Source of the DNA: Streptomyces sp. R302 | Lineage (GTDB): Bacteria; Actinomycetota; Actinomycetes; Streptomycetales; Streptomycetaceae | DNA length: 64,000 bases | Assembly: GCF_012927245.1 (NCBI RefSeq) | Contig: NZ_JABBGE010000004.1 | Span: 62,001-126,000 of the forward strand | Direction: 5' to 3' | Part shown: one piece after another, positions 14,756-23,700 of the stretch | How positions within the stretch are numbered: position 1 is the first letter of the stretch | Layout: each line of letters begins with the position of its first letter | Translations under genes and position numbers: made by a program | Notes under the pieces: model-generated | Databases searched by the model: none | Seen by the model: only the letters and a program-made list of their open reading frames with translations | What the model was told of the DNA's origin: nothing

Positions 14756-15462
14756 TCCGAGAGCAGCGCGGCCGCCGCCAGCATCGCCCGCCCCCGGGCG
14801 GCGACCCGGCCGCGCCAGTCGTCGAGGGCCGCCTCCAGCGCCCGGGTGTCGCCGGCCGCGCGGACCTGCCGGACGACGGTGGCGATGACGGCGAGCGGAT
14901 ATCCGCCCCGGCGCAGGAAGTGGGCGAGTTCGGCGTCCCGCACGTCGTCGGCGTCGTACACGCGGTGGCCGCTGTCGGAGCGGCGCTCGGGGCTGAGGAC
15001 CCCGGCCTTCTCCCACGCGCGGACGGTCGCCACGCTCACCCCGAGGCGGCGGGCGAGCTCGCCGATCGTGAACGACGCGGCAACACCCCTCCGCCCCCGC
15101 CACGAGGCCCCGCCCGAGGCCCTGCCCGAGGCCCCACCGAGCCGGGCCAGCACCTCTCCCACGGCCTCCAGGGTGCCCCGGTCGCGGAGGAGTTCGGCGT
15201 GGCCGCGGTCGACGGCGGCCAGCGCCTCCTCCAGCCGCCCCCCGGTCACCGCCCGCATGATCGCCGCCGCCTCCGCGTACCCGTGCGCCGGTACGAGGGC
15301 GCGGTAGGCCCTGAGCGCGGCGGCGTGCCGCGCGGTGTAGCGGCGGTGCCCGGAGGAGGTGCGGTCGGCCGGCGGGAGGAGGCCGTCGCGCTCGTGGTTG
15401 CGGACGGTCTGCGGGGAGATGCCGTGCTCGCGGGCGAGATCAGCCGGCCGGAGAGAAGCCAT
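14719..15462 (-). CDS. MerR-family regulator with two MerR DNA-binding domains
   Basis: 247 residues containing two MerR HTH motifs in tandem. The first is at the N terminus (LRPADLAREHGISPQTVRNHE...GHRRYT, about residues 4-44). The second is central (FTIGELARRLGVSVATVRAWE...GHRVYDADDV, about 131-175). Ordinary MerR proteins have one HTH and dimerise; this one could bind as a pseudo-dimer or bridge two sites. No Cys-based metal site is apparent. It is divergent from the erythromycin-esterase-like gene, with 90 bp between them, and probably controls it. Confidence 0.88.
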   Translation of the reverse strand: MASLRPADLAREHGISPQTVRNHERDGLLPPADRTSSGHRRYTARHAAALRAYRALVPAHGYAEAAAIMRAVTGGRLEEALAAVDRGHAELLRDRGTLEAVGEVLARLGGASGRASGGASWRGRRGVAASFTIGELARRLGVSVATVRAWEKAGVLSPERRSDSGHRVYDADDVRDAELAHFLRRGGYPLAVIATVVRQVRAAGDTRALEAALDDWRGRVAARGRAMLAAAALLSDYLALEEAAGAG

Positions 15463-15552
15463 ATTTGAGATTTTAGGCCGCGGAAGGCCGCCTGTGGCAG
15501 GCCCGTGTCGGCCAGAACTTCACTCGAATGTGCAGGTGTAGCTTCCACCGCC

Positions 15553-16818
15553 ATGACCGCATCCGCATCCGCATCCGCATCCCCATCCACACCCGCCTTC
15601 GCCCACCCCGTCGACGCGGCCCGCCTCCTGGAGCTGCTGGGCACCCGCCCGCGCGTGCTCGCGCTCGGCGAACCCACCCATGGCGAGGACAGCCTCCTCG
15701 ACGTGCGCAACACCCTCTTCCGACAGCTGGTCGAGAAGGAGGGCTACCGGACCGTCGCCGTCGAGAGCGACTGCCTGGCGGGCCTGCTCGTCGACGCGTA
15801 CGTGACGCACAGCGCGCCCGACGGAGCGACCGAATCCCTCGACGACGCCCTCGACGACGTCATGGCGCGCGGCTTCAGCCACGGCTTCGGCGGCTCCCCG
15901 GCCAACCGCGCGCTCGTCCGGTGGATGCGCGCCTTCAACGAGGGCCGGCCGCCGGAGGACCGGGTGCGGTTCGCCGGCCTCGACGGCCCGCTGGAGACCG
16001 CCGGCGGCGAGAGCCCCCGCCGGGCGCTCACGGCGCTCCACGCCCATCTGGCCGCCCACTACGACCCCGCGATGCTGCCCTGCACCGCCCGGACCCTCGA
16101 CGAGCTCCTGGGCGAGGACCACCGCTGGAACGAACCCGCCGCCCTGCGGGACCCGTCCCGTTCGGTCGGCCGCACGCCCGAGGCGGAGCGGCTCCGCCTG
16201 ATCACCGACGACCTGAAGGCCCTCCTGGACGCGCTCCCCGCACCCCGGGAAGCGGCCACGGACCGACAAGCCCGCCTCTACGCCCGCACCGCCGCCGGAC
16301 TCCTCCGCTACCACGCCTCCATGGCGGACCCCTCGCCCGCGCGCCTGCCCCGGCTCCTCACGCTCCGCGACTCCCTCATGGCCGCCAACCTCCTCGCCCT
16401 CGCCGCCCGCGGCCCCGTCCTCGCGCACGCCCACAACAGCCACCTCCAGCGCGAACGGAGCAGCATGCGGATGGGGGAGCGGCAGGTCGCATGGTGGGGT
16501 GCCGGCGCGCTCGTCGCCTCCCGCCTGGGGCAGGAGTACGCCTTCGCCGCCACCGCCGTGGGCACCCTCCGCCACCGCGGGGTCCAGCCCCCGCCCCCGA
16601 ACACCGTGGAGGGCCTCCTGTACACCCTCCCCGCCCCCCACCACCTCCTGAACACCCACCTCCTGACGACAGCCCTGGGCGCCACCCCACCCCCTCCCCG
16701 CACCTCCCCCTGGCACGGCTACGCCCCCCTGAACCCCACCCACCTCCCCACCACGGACGCCCTCCTCTTCATCAAGGACACCACCGAACCCACCACCCCC
16801 TGGTGGCCCACCCCCTGA
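15553..16818 (+). CDS. Erythromycin esterase family protein
   Basis: 421 residues. Family hallmarks are the early LGEPTHGEDSLLDVRNTLF (the catalytic-region G-E-x-T-H-G-E motif, about residue 38), VAVESD near 69, and the later HAHNSHLQRE (His-rich active-site motif, about 295). Members hydrolyse macrolide esters, but most chromosomal Streptomyces homologues, including succinoglycan-biosynthesis-like proteins, have unproven substrates. Resistance should therefore not be assumed. The ATG at 15553 is followed by a 6-bp slippage repeat (GCATCC, four copies) encoding Ala-Ser. The last ~70 residues are very Pro/Thr rich. The divergent merR-like gene suggests inducible expression. Confidence 0.85.
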   Translation: MTASASASASPSTPAFAHPVDAARLLELLGTRPRVLALGEPTHGEDSLLDVRNTLFRQLVEKEGYRTVAVESDCLAGLLVDAYVTHSAPDGATESLDDALDDVMARGFSHGFGGSPANRALVRWMRAFNEGRPPEDRVRFAGLDGPLETAGGESPRRALTALHAHLAAHYDPAMLPCTARTLDELLGEDHRWNEPAALRDPSRSVGRTPEAERLRLITDDLKALLDALPAPREAATDRQARLYARTAAGLLRYHASMADPSPARLPRLLTLRDSLMAANLLALAARGPVLAHAHNSHLQRERSSMRMGERQVAWWGAGALVASRLGQEYAFAATAVGTLRHRGVQPPPPNTVEGLLYTLPAPHHLLNTHLLTTALGATPPPPRTSPWHGYAPLNPTHLPTTDALLFIKDTTEPTTPWWPTP

Positions 16819-17060
16819 CCCCCACTCCCGCGGATCGCATCCCCGGCCCGGGCCGGCCCTGACGGCGCGCGGCCCCCGTGCCCCCCCGTGCCCCCGTGCC
16901 CCCGCCCACTCCCCGCCGGTCAGGGCCGGAGGCCCCCGCGCGGTGCCCCCGTGGGACCTCGCCCGGGTGCCGCGCGACGCCCCTCGGAGTCGTACCACCG
17001 CTTCCCGGAGCACCACCCCCCGGCACGGGCACGGCCGGCCGGGGGGTGACACTCTCCCTC

Positions 17061-18110
17061 GTGACCGCCAGTACACCCGCGCCCCCGCCCGCCGAGGCAC
17101 CCGCCGCCACCCCCACTTCCACTACCACCCCCAACCCCACCCCCGGTACGGGTCACGCGGCAGCTCATCACGGCGAGCTGCTGCAGGGGGTCTTCGCCGA
17201 CGGCGGCGGGCGGCCCAGGGCCGGGCTCGTCACGCTGCCGCTGGACGGTCCCGGCACCCGTGCCGAGTTCACGCCGAGTCCCGGCGCGCCGGCCGACGCG
17301 GTCGCCGTCGTGCCCGCCGGGCGGTCGAAGGCCGCCCGCGCCGCCCGGCTCGCCGCCGCCGTCTGCGCGGCCCGCACCGGCCGCCCCGCGCGCGGCGGCA
17401 CGCTGCGCCTCACCGGCTCCGTGCCGCTCGGGCTCGGCATGGGCAGCTCCACCAGCGACGTCCTCGCCACCGTGCGCGCCGTCGCCGACGCGTACGGGCT
17501 CCGCCTCGACCCCGGCACCACCGCCGGGCTCGCCGTCCGCGCCGAAGGCGCCAGCGACCCCCTCATGCTCGACGAGCGGCCCGTCCTCTTCGCCCAGCGC
17601 GAGGGCCGCGTCCTCGAAGTCCTCGGGCCCGCGCTGCCGCCGCTCCTCGTCGTCGGCTGCCTCCTCGGCGGCGGCGAACCCGTCGACACCCTCGCCCTGC
17701 CCGCCCCGGCGGCCACCGGCGCCGACCTCCGCGCCTACGCCCGGCTGCTCGACCGGCTCCGCCGCGCCGTCGCCGACGGCGACGCCGCGCTCCTCGGCCG
17801 GGTCGCCACCGCCAGCGCCCGCCGCGCCCAACGCGTCCTGCGGCACCCGGACTTCGAGGCGCTCGTCGCCCTGGCCCGCCGTACCGGCGCCGTCGGCGTC
17901 CAGATCTCCCACAGCGGTTCCGTCGCCGGCGTCCTCCACGACCCGGCCGCCCCCGGCGCCGAGGCCCGCGCCGACGCCACCCGCCGCGCGCTCGCTGCCC
18001 ACCGCATCCCGTACACCCGCACCTTCACCGCCGGCGGTCTTCGTCCGGCGTCCGTTCACCCGTGTCGTTGTTGGGCCGAACGGGTGAGGGGCGGGAGGAT
18101 GGGGTCATGA
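17061..18110 (+). CDS. GHMP-family small-molecule kinase (PduX-like)
   Basis: 349 residues. The GHMP kinase ATP loop is PLGLGMGSSTSDVLATV (family PxxxGLGSSAA), about 125 residues in. It is preceded by the substrate-side segment HGELLQGVF...LVTLPLDGP, which is characteristic of PduX-type L-threonine kinases and homoserine-kinase relatives. A later GVQISHSGSVAGVL is the third GHMP motif. The first ~35 residues are Pro/Thr low complexity, so the exact start is uncertain (GTG 17061 chosen; GTG 17046 possible). The stop overlaps the SepF-like start by 4 bp. A role in making L-threonine O-3-phosphate for the cobalamin linker is possible but unproven. Confidence 0.78.
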   Translation: MTASTPAPPPAEAPAATPTSTTTPNPTPGTGHAAAHHGELLQGVFADGGGRPRAGLVTLPLDGPGTRAEFTPSPGAPADAVAVVPAGRSKAARAARLAAAVCAARTGRPARGGTLRLTGSVPLGLGMGSSTSDVLATVRAVADAYGLRLDPGTTAGLAVRAEGASDPLMLDERPVLFAQREGRVLEVLGPALPPLLVVGCLLGGGEPVDTLALPAPAATGADLRAYARLLDRLRRAVADGDAALLGRVATASARRAQRVLRHPDFEALVALARRTGAVGVQISHSGSVAGVLHDPAAPGAEARADATRRALAAHRIPYTRTFTAGGLRPASVHPCRCWAERVRGGRMGS

Positions 18111-18550
18111 GTAGGTACGAGAGGTACGACGTCACCGACGAGCAGTGGGAGGGCCTGGCCCAGGTACTGCCGCTGCGCGGCCGCGACGAATGGCCGTCCA
18201 GGGTCGACCACCGCACGATCCCCGAGCAGTACGAGTCCGCCGAACAGCGCCGCATGGTCGTGCTGCGGGTCCAGGTCTTCGCCGACGCCCGCGAGGTCGC
18301 CGAGTACCTCATCGCCCAGATCCCGGTCCTGCTCGACCTCACCGGCGCCGACCCGGAAGTCGCCAAGCGCGTCCTCGACTTCAGCAGCGGCGTCGTCTTC
18401 GGCCTCGGCAGCGGCATGCACCGCGTCGACCGCAACGTCTTCCTGCTCGCCCCTCCCGGGACCGAGGTCGAGAGCACCGGCGAGGGCCCGTCCGGCGACG
18501 AGGACGAGGAGCCCGTCGGCGCGCCGCGCGCCGGAGTCCCCCGATCGTAG
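18107..18550 (+). CDS. SepF-like cell division protein
   Basis: A 147-residue protein with the SepF core: QRRMVVLRVQVFADAREVAEYL, then a helix, then a strand with VAKRVLDFSSGVVFGLGSGMHRVDRNVFLLAP, the characteristic dimerisation/FtsZ-binding beta-sheet. It lacks the N-terminal membrane amphipathic helix of canonical SepF. It is not in the division/cell-wall cluster, so it is probably one of the extra SepF-like proteins that streptomycetes carry. Start ATG 18107 overlaps the previous stop (ATGA), implying translational coupling to the kinase. Confidence 0.85.
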   Translation: MSRYERYDVTDEQWEGLAQVLPLRGRDEWPSRVDHRTIPEQYESAEQRRMVVLRVQVFADAREVAEYLIAQIPVLLDLTGADPEVAKRVLDFSSGVVFGLGSGMHRVDRNVFLLAPPGTEVESTGEGPSGDEDEEPVGAPRAGVPRS

Positions 18551-18605
18551 GAAGGTCATCTCGGCGTAACGGTTCGTCAGCTCCACCCCTGCGTACGGTC
18601 CGATC

Positions 18606-20924
18606 ATGGACCTCACCTGCGGCCCCACCCTCGCCGTACCCAGCCCCCGCCCGACCCCGCCCTCCGCCAGGGGAACGGGCGGGGACGCCACCCCCCACCC
18701 AGAACCAACCCCACACCCAGACACCGCCCCCAGCACCGACACGTCCCCCGGCACCGACACAGGCACGGCGCCCGGCACCGCATCCGGCAGCGGCACCGCA
18801 CGCGGTATCCGCACGAGCGCTGCACCCGGCACGGACACCGCACCCGGCACTTCCACGGCGCCCAGCAGTGATACCGCACGCAGTACCCGCCCGACGTCCG
18901 CTACTGGCGCGGCACCCGGCACCCGCACCGGCGCTGCAACCGGTACGTCGCCCGGCGCAGCACTCGGCACGTCCACGGCGCCCAGCAGTGGTACCGCACG
19001 CAGTACCCGCCCGACGTCCGCTACTGGCGCGGCACCCGGCACCCGCACCGGCGCTGCAACCGGTACGTCGCCCGGCGCAGCACTCGGCACGTCCACGGCG
19101 CCCGGCAGTGGTACCGCACGCGGTACCCGCCCGACGTCCGCTACTGGCGCGGCACCCGGCACCCGCACCGGCGCTGCAACCGGTACGTCGCCCGGCGCAG
19201 CACTCGGCACGTCCACGGCGCCCGGCAGTGGTACCGCACGCGGTACCCGCCCGACGCCTGGTACTGGCGCGGCACCCGGCACCCGCACCGGCGCTGCAAC
19301 CGGTACGTCGCCCGGCACCGACACAGCATCCGGCACCCGCCCGGCGCCCGGCACTGGCCCGGTGCTTGGCGCTGGCACCCCGTCCGGCAGCGGCACTGCA
19401 CCTGGTACGCGCACGGGCGCTGCGTCCGGCACCGGCCCAGTGCCCGGCACTGGCCCGGTGCTTAGCGCTGGCACCGCGTCCCGCAGCGGCAGCGGCACGG
19501 CACCCGGTACCCGCTCGGGGGCGGCACCCGACATCGCACCCGGCACCGACACCGCACCCGGCACCGGTCCAGTGCCCGACACCACGCCCGGCACCCGCCC
19601 CGGCACCGGTCCCGCCACCCGCGCGGGCGCCCGTTCCCCATCCCGTCGCCGTCCGCGTGCCGAAGGCGTGGGCGACGTCAACGCCGGCAGCGGCGAGGGC
19701 GCAGACGGCGGCGAAGGGCCTGGCAGCGCCAACCGCGCCGACCGCGCCGACCGCGCCGGCAACATCGACGGCGCCCCCGGCGCCCCCCGCGCCGAGCGGC
19801 CGACCCTGCCCCGCCCCGCCGTGACCGAGCTGCGGCTCTCCGCCTACGCCGGGCGGCGCCGCGCCGCGTACACGCTCGGGCCCGTCACCCTCTTCGCCGG
19901 GCCGAGCGGCAGCGGCAAGTCGACCGTTCTCGGCGCGTACGAGGCGCTGGCCAGGCTCGGCGCGGGGGAGCCGCTCGGCGAGGTGTTCCCGCACCCCGCG
20001 GACCTCGTCCCGGACAGCGCCCGGCCCGACGCCCAGGGCCGCCGCGGCTTCCGCATCGGCTGCACCGTCGACGGCCCCGTCGGCCCGGTCAGGATCGACC
20101 TCGCCGTCCAGGCCCACCCCGAACTCCGCATCGTCGGCGAACGACTCACCCGCCACGGCCGCACCCTCCTCACCACAGCCCTCAGGGACCCCGGCCGCAC
20201 CACCGTCCAGGCCGCCTGGCTCACCGCCGGCGCCACGCCCGTCACCCGCGCACCGCTCCCCGACGACCTCCTCGGCACCGCCCTTCTCCCGCTGCGCGTG
20301 GCCGGCGCGACGCAGGGGCAGCGCGAGGTGCTCGCCGCCGCCGAACAGGCAGTCGTCGGACTCCGCTCCCTCTTCGTCTGCGCCCCCGAACCGGAGAGGA
20401 TGCGCGCGCCCGTCCTCCCCGGCGAGGGCCGGCTGCTGCGCGACTGCGCCAACCTCGCCGAGGTCCTGCACCGCACCCACACCGACTGCCCGCGCCGCCA
20501 CCAGCGCCTCGCCGCCGTCGCCGGCGCGGGCTGCGCCGGGCCCGTCACCGGCGTCGGCGTGCAGGAGCTCCGCGACGGCACCGTCCGTGCCCTCCTCGCC
20601 CGCGGCGCCCGCCCCGCCACCCCGCTCGGCCGTCTCGGCGCCGGCGAACTCCGCTACCTCGCCCTCGCGCTGACCCTCCTCACCGGCCCCGGCGTCCTCG
20701 CCATGGACCGCATCGCCGAGGTCCCGGACGCCATGCAGTGCCTCACCCTGCTCACCGACGACCTCGACCGGGGGCTCGACGGCCGCCAGACCGCCGCCCT
20801 CCTCGGCCTGACCGCCGCCATCGCCGCCGACGGCCACATCCGGCTGGCCGGCGCGGTCGGCGAGCGCGCCGCCGCCCAGGCCCGGCGGACCCCCGGGGTG
20901 ACGGTGGTAGACCTGACCCCGTGA
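18606..20924 (+). CDS. P-loop ATPase with a long Thr/Pro/Gly/Ala repeat N terminus
   Basis: 772 residues if the ATG at 18606 is used. Residues ~1-400 are low complexity (TAPGTGxx-like), containing four nearly exact copies of a 40-residue unit. The conserved part starts near residue 405: VTELRLSAYAGRRR, Walker A GPSGSGKST (about residue 436), then an ABC/SMC-like body with a late hydrophobic strand plus Asp (GPGVLAMDRI) that could be Walker B, ending DLTP. A GTG at 19821 would give a protein with only the ATPase part, but it has no clear ribosome-binding site. The gene ends with a GTGA overlap with the pyrophosphohydrolase. The function of the ATPase is unknown. Confidence 0.75.
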   Translation: MDLTCGPTLAVPSPRPTPPSARGTGGDATPHPEPTPHPDTAPSTDTSPGTDTGTAPGTASGSGTARGIRTSAAPGTDTAPGTSTAPSSDTARSTRPTSATGAAPGTRTGAATGTSPGAALGTSTAPSSGTARSTRPTSATGAAPGTRTGAATGTSPGAALGTSTAPGSGTARGTRPTSATGAAPGTRTGAATGTSPGAALGTSTAPGSGTARGTRPTPGTGAAPGTRTGAATGTSPGTDTASGTRPAPGTGPVLGAGTPSGSGTAPGTRTGAASGTGPVPGTGPVLSAGTASRSGSGTAPGTRSGAAPDIAPGTDTAPGTGPVPDTTPGTRPGTGPATRAGARSPSRRRPRAEGVGDVNAGSGEGADGGEGPGSANRADRADRAGNIDGAPGAPRAERPTLPRPAVTELRLSAYAGRRRAAYTLGPVTLFAGPSGSGKSTVLGAYEALARLGAGEPLGEVFPHPADLVPDSARPDAQGRRGFRIGCTVDGPVGPVRIDLAVQAHPELRIVGERLTRHGRTLLTTALRDPGRTTVQAAWLTAGATPVTRAPLPDDLLGTALLPLRVAGATQGQREVLAAAEQAVVGLRSLFVCAPEPERMRAPVLPGEGRLLRDCANLAEVLHRTHTDCPRRHQRLAAVAGAGCAGPVTGVGVQELRDGTVRALLARGARPATPLGRLGAGELRYLALALTLLTGPGVLAMDRIAEVPDAMQCLTLLTDDLDRGLDGRQTAALLGLTAAIAADGHIRLAGAVGERAAAQARRTPGVTVVDLTP
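18849..19320. repeat. 120-bp tandem repeat, about four copies
   Basis: The 60-bp blocks starting at 18901, 19021 and 19141 are identical, and the block at 19261 differs at only a few positions. The alternating blocks at 18841, 18961, 19081 and 19201 differ by a handful of substitutions. The period is exactly 120 bp = 40 codons, so the reading frame is preserved. Neighbouring sequence to about 19620 is a degenerate version of the same GGCACC-rich pattern. Confidence 0.95.
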
Positions 20925-21307
20925 CGGACACCGAACACGACGTGGCGGGGCTCCAGCGCCGCCTCGCCGCCTTCGCGGCGGCACGCGACTGGCAGCCCTA
21001 CCACACGCCCAAGAACCTGGCGGCGGCGCTCAGCGTCGAGGCGGCCGAACTCCTGGAGATCTTCCAGTGGTTGACGCCCGAGCAGGCGGAGAAGGTGATG
21101 GAGGACCCGGACACGGCCCACCGCGTCGCCGACGAGGTGGCCGACGTCCTCGCCTACACCCTCCAGTTCTGCACGGTGCTGGGGATCGACCCCCTCGCCG
21201 CGCTCGCCGCCAAGATCGACCGGAACGAGCTCCGCTTTCCACCCCGCAGACGGGACGGAACGGACGAGTCGGGCATCGAAAGCGTTGATCGTCACTCTTC
21301 GGAGTGA
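20921..21307 (+). CDS. MazG-like / DCTPP1-type nucleotide pyrophosphohydrolase
   Basis: A 128-residue all-alpha NTP pyrophosphatase. The metal-binding motifs are SVEAAELLEIFQW (ExxE, about residues 37-49) and DEVADVLAYTLQF (ExxD, about 73-85). The FQW pattern is closest to RS21-C6/DCTPP1-like dCTPases, which remove non-canonical dCTP analogues. The GTG start at 20921 overlaps the preceding stop (GTGA), so it is coupled to the repeat-rich ATPase. Confidence 0.88.
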   Translation: MTDTEHDVAGLQRRLAAFAAARDWQPYHTPKNLAAALSVEAAELLEIFQWLTPEQAEKVMEDPDTAHRVADEVADVLAYTLQFCTVLGIDPLAALAAKIDRNELRFPPRRRDGTDESGIESVDRHSSE

Positions 21308-21433
21308 TCGGTTCATCCCCGTCGAGATGCCTGTCCACAGATTTCCGAATTCCTCTGGTGCCGGGGCTCAGGCGGCCTCACTCTGGGTAGTGGACTGAGA
21401 GAACGGCAAGTCGCACGAACGGGGGCGGAGTTG

Positions 21434-22033
21434 ATGGAAGCGGAGCGACTCGTCCAGGCGGGCCTGCACGCGCTGGGAGAGAGCCGGACGGCACACGACA
21501 TCGTGGCGGAAGCCTGGCAGGCCCGGGCCCTCGCCCAGGCGATAGGAAGTCACCTCGCGCTCTGCGGACCGCTGGAGCTCCGCGGGGAGGCACGGGGGCT
21601 CAGCGAGGCGGGGGAGTACCCGACGTGGGGAGCGGCCGGCCCGCGCGCGGCGCGGCTCACCGAGGTCGGCGACCCGCGCTCGGCGCTCACCGCCCTCGGC
21701 GAGCTGCTGGGGGAGGTGGGCATCGCGCTCGTCGGCGTGGCCTCGGTCACCGACGACGAGAGCCTGTACTGGCAGTGCATGGAGGCGATCGACGCCGCCG
21801 ACGAGGCCGGCGACCGGGTCCGGGGCATGCTGCGACGCCTCGACGTCCGCGAGCAGGGCCGGGCCCGCCCTCCCGACCCCCCGAGGCGCCGGGCGGGCCC
21901 GCCGCCCGCCACCACCCCGCACCCCAGGTCCCCCGCCTCCCCCTCCCGCCCGGCCCCCGAGCCCGGCCGGGAGCCGGAGCAGGCACAGGACCGGGAGCGG
22001 GAGCGGGAGCGCGACCGGGCCCGGGACCACTGA
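21434..22033 (+). CDS. Hypothetical actinobacterial protein (DUF6099-like)
   Basis: 199 residues. The N-terminal ~135 residues are helical and conserved in character: MEAERLVQAGLHALGESR, IVAEAWQARALAQAIGSHLAL and LRGEARGLSEAGE resemble the DUF6099 proteins of streptomycetes (recognised from memory). The C-terminal ~60 residues are Pro/Arg/Glu-rich low complexity (RERERERDRARDH). ATG 21434 is preceded directly by an in-frame TTG, with GGCGGAG just upstream. No catalytic motif or signal peptide is seen; the function is unknown. Confidence 0.72.
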   Translation: MEAERLVQAGLHALGESRTAHDIVAEAWQARALAQAIGSHLALCGPLELRGEARGLSEAGEYPTWGAAGPRAARLTEVGDPRSALTALGELLGEVGIALVGVASVTDDESLYWQCMEAIDAADEAGDRVRGMLRRLDVREQGRARPPDPPRRRAGPPPATTPHPRSPASPSRPAPEPGREPEQAQDRERERERDRARDH

Positions 22034-22192
22034 GGTCCCAGGCCCGGAAGTGAGGCGGACGAGGGGAGAGGGGGAACGCGGAACGGAGGAGCGGGGAGCG
22101 AGCGACCCGTACGGGGAGGGCGGGGAGGGACGGCAGCGCCCCCTCGGGGCGGTCAGCACATCTCCAGGGAGGTCAGCGCATCCCCGGGACGG

Positions 22193-22522
22193 TCAGCGCG
22201 TCCCGGAACCGCCGTCGTGGCGGACACCGGCGGAACCGTCACCGCCGGAACCGTCACCGCCGGGAACGCCGCCGGCTGGACCGCCACCGGCGGGACCGCC
22301 ACCGGCGGGACCCTCGCCGGCGGGCTCGGGCTCCGCGTCCAGGCGCTCCGCCGTGGACTGGAGGTCGGCGTCCAGCTGGGAGAGGTCGGCGGAGAGCGCC
22401 GCCATCAGCTCCTCCATCTGCTGGAGCAGCCCCTTCGGGGCTCCCGGAGCCTGCTGCTCGGGCACGGACTGCGGCACCTGCTGCTCGGGCAGCGCCTGCT
22501 CCGGCGCGGCTTCCTGGGACAT
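22193..22522 (-). CDS. Small hypothetical protein with coiled-coil and Gly/Pro tail
   Basis: 109 residues. It has an N-terminal Gln/Glu/Pro-rich segment, then a short amphipathic helix (LLQQMEELMAALSADLSQLDADL) that could form a coiled coil, then a Gly-Pro-Ala repeat tail (AGGGP/DGSG). The ATG at 22522 is preferred over upstream codons because the extended frame is Arg-rich and uncharacteristic, and GGAGG lies upstream. It is convergent with the preceding gene. The function is unknown. Confidence 0.55.
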   Translation of the reverse strand: MSQEAAPEQALPEQQVPQSVPEQQAPGAPKGLLQQMEELMAALSADLSQLDADLQSTAERLDAEPEPAGEGPAGGGPAGGGPAGGVPGGDGSGGDGSAGVRHDGGSGTR

Positions 22523-22772
22523 CGCGGCCTCCTCGCCCCGCACCCCGGCCGGCACGGCGGGGACCACGGGAGAAGAACGACGCACCGGCTGCGGCCGCCG
22601 GCACGCGGGCCGGGCGGTCCGGCTCCGCCCGAGCAAACGACGGCGCCCGGTCACGGTCACTGGCCAGCGGCGACGCGTCCCGCCAGGGGGACGGATATTC
22701 ACCCGACCGGGCCGGGAGGCCCTCCGCGCTGACGCGCGGCTTGACACGCACCGCGAGGTGCAGGATGGAGGC

Positions 22773-23696
22773 ATGGATCTCCGCGTATTCACCGAACCGC
22801 AGCAGGGCGCCGACTACGACACCCTCCTCAGGGTGGCCCGCGCCACCGAGGAACTCGGCTACTCCGCCTTCTTCCGCTCGGACCACTACGTCCGCATGGG
22901 GTCCGGAGACGGGCTGCCCGGGCCGACCGACGCGTGGATCACCCTGGCCGGTCTCGCCCGCGAGACCAAGCGGATCCGGCTCGGCACCCTGATGACCGCC
23001 GCCACCTTCCGGCTGCCGGGCGTCCTCGCCATCCAGGTGGCCCAGGTCGACCAGATGTCCGGCGGCCGCGTCGAGCTGGGCCTGGGCGCGGCCTGGTTCG
23101 AGGAGGAGCACACCGCGTACGGCATTCCGTTCCCGAAGGAGAGGTTCGGCCGGCTGGAGGAGCAGCTGGCGATCGTCACGGGCCTGTGGGAGACCGAGGT
23201 CGGCAAGACCTTCGACTACGAGGGGAGGCACTACCGTCTCGCCGACTCGCCCGCGCTGCCGAAGCCCGCCCAGCGGAGGATCCCGGTCCTGGTCGGCGGC
23301 CTCGGCGCGACCCGCACGCCGAGGCTGGCGGCGCGGTACGCCGACGAGTTCAACGTGCCGTTCGCCTCCGTCGAGGACACCGAGCGGCAGTTCGGCCGGG
23401 TGCGCGCCGCGGCCGAGGAGGCGGGCCGGCCCGCCGGGGACCTCGTGTACTCCAACGCGCTGGTCGTCTGCGTCGGCAAGGACGACACCGAGGTGGCGCG
23501 CCGCGCCGCCGCGATCGGCAGGGAGGTGGAGGAACTGAAGGCCAACGGTCTCGCGGGCACGCCCGCCGAGGTCGTCGACAAGCTCGGCCACTACGCGGCG
23601 GTCGGCTCCTCCCGGGTCTACCTCCAGGTCCTCGACCTGGACGACCTGGACCATCTGGAGCTGATCTCCGCGCAGGTCGCACCCCAGCTGGGCTGA
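22773..23696 (+). CDS. LLM-class F420-dependent oxidoreductase
   Basis: A 307-residue luciferase-like monooxygenase family TIM barrel of the actinobacterial F420-dependent type. Features are [30 protein letters not shown] near residue 35, [14 protein letters not shown] near 69, [20 protein letters not shown] near 88, and [21 protein letters not shown] near 168, which contacts the cofactor phosphate. The ATG at 22773 follows GCAGGATGGAGG. It ends 4 bp before the homocysteine methyltransferase start. The substrate is unknown. It is not closely similar to the second LLM enzyme at 49588. Confidence 0.9.
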   Translation: MDLRVFTEPQQGADYDTLLRVARATEELGYSAFFRSDHYVRMGSGDGLPGPTDAWITLAGLARETKRIRLGTLMTAATFRLPGVLAIQVAQVDQMSGGRVELGLGAAWFEEEHTAYGIPFPKERFGRLEEQLAIVTGLWETEVGKTFDYEGRHYRLADSPALPKPAQRRIPVLVGGLGATRTPRLAARYADEFNVPFASVEDTERQFGRVRAAAEEAGRPAGDLVYSNALVVCVGKDDTEVARRAAAIGREVEELKANGLAGTPAEVVDKLGHYAAVGSSRVYLQVLDLDDLDHLELISAQVAPQLG

Positions 23697-23700
23697 GCAG

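Noticed and set aside
15553..16818. Calling the erythromycin-esterase-like gene a macrolide resistance determinant
   Set aside because: Family membership alone does not establish macrolide hydrolysis; no macrolide context is visible.
18849..19320. Possible CRISPR array or regulatory repeat cluster
   Set aside because: The 120-bp units are head to tail without spacers and preserve the coding frame.
22050..22772. Long N-terminal extension of the LLM oxidoreductase at 22773
   Set aside because: The extension is Pro/Ser/Arg-rich, overlaps a better minus-strand small gene and lacks LLM sequence; the family N terminus begins at 22773.
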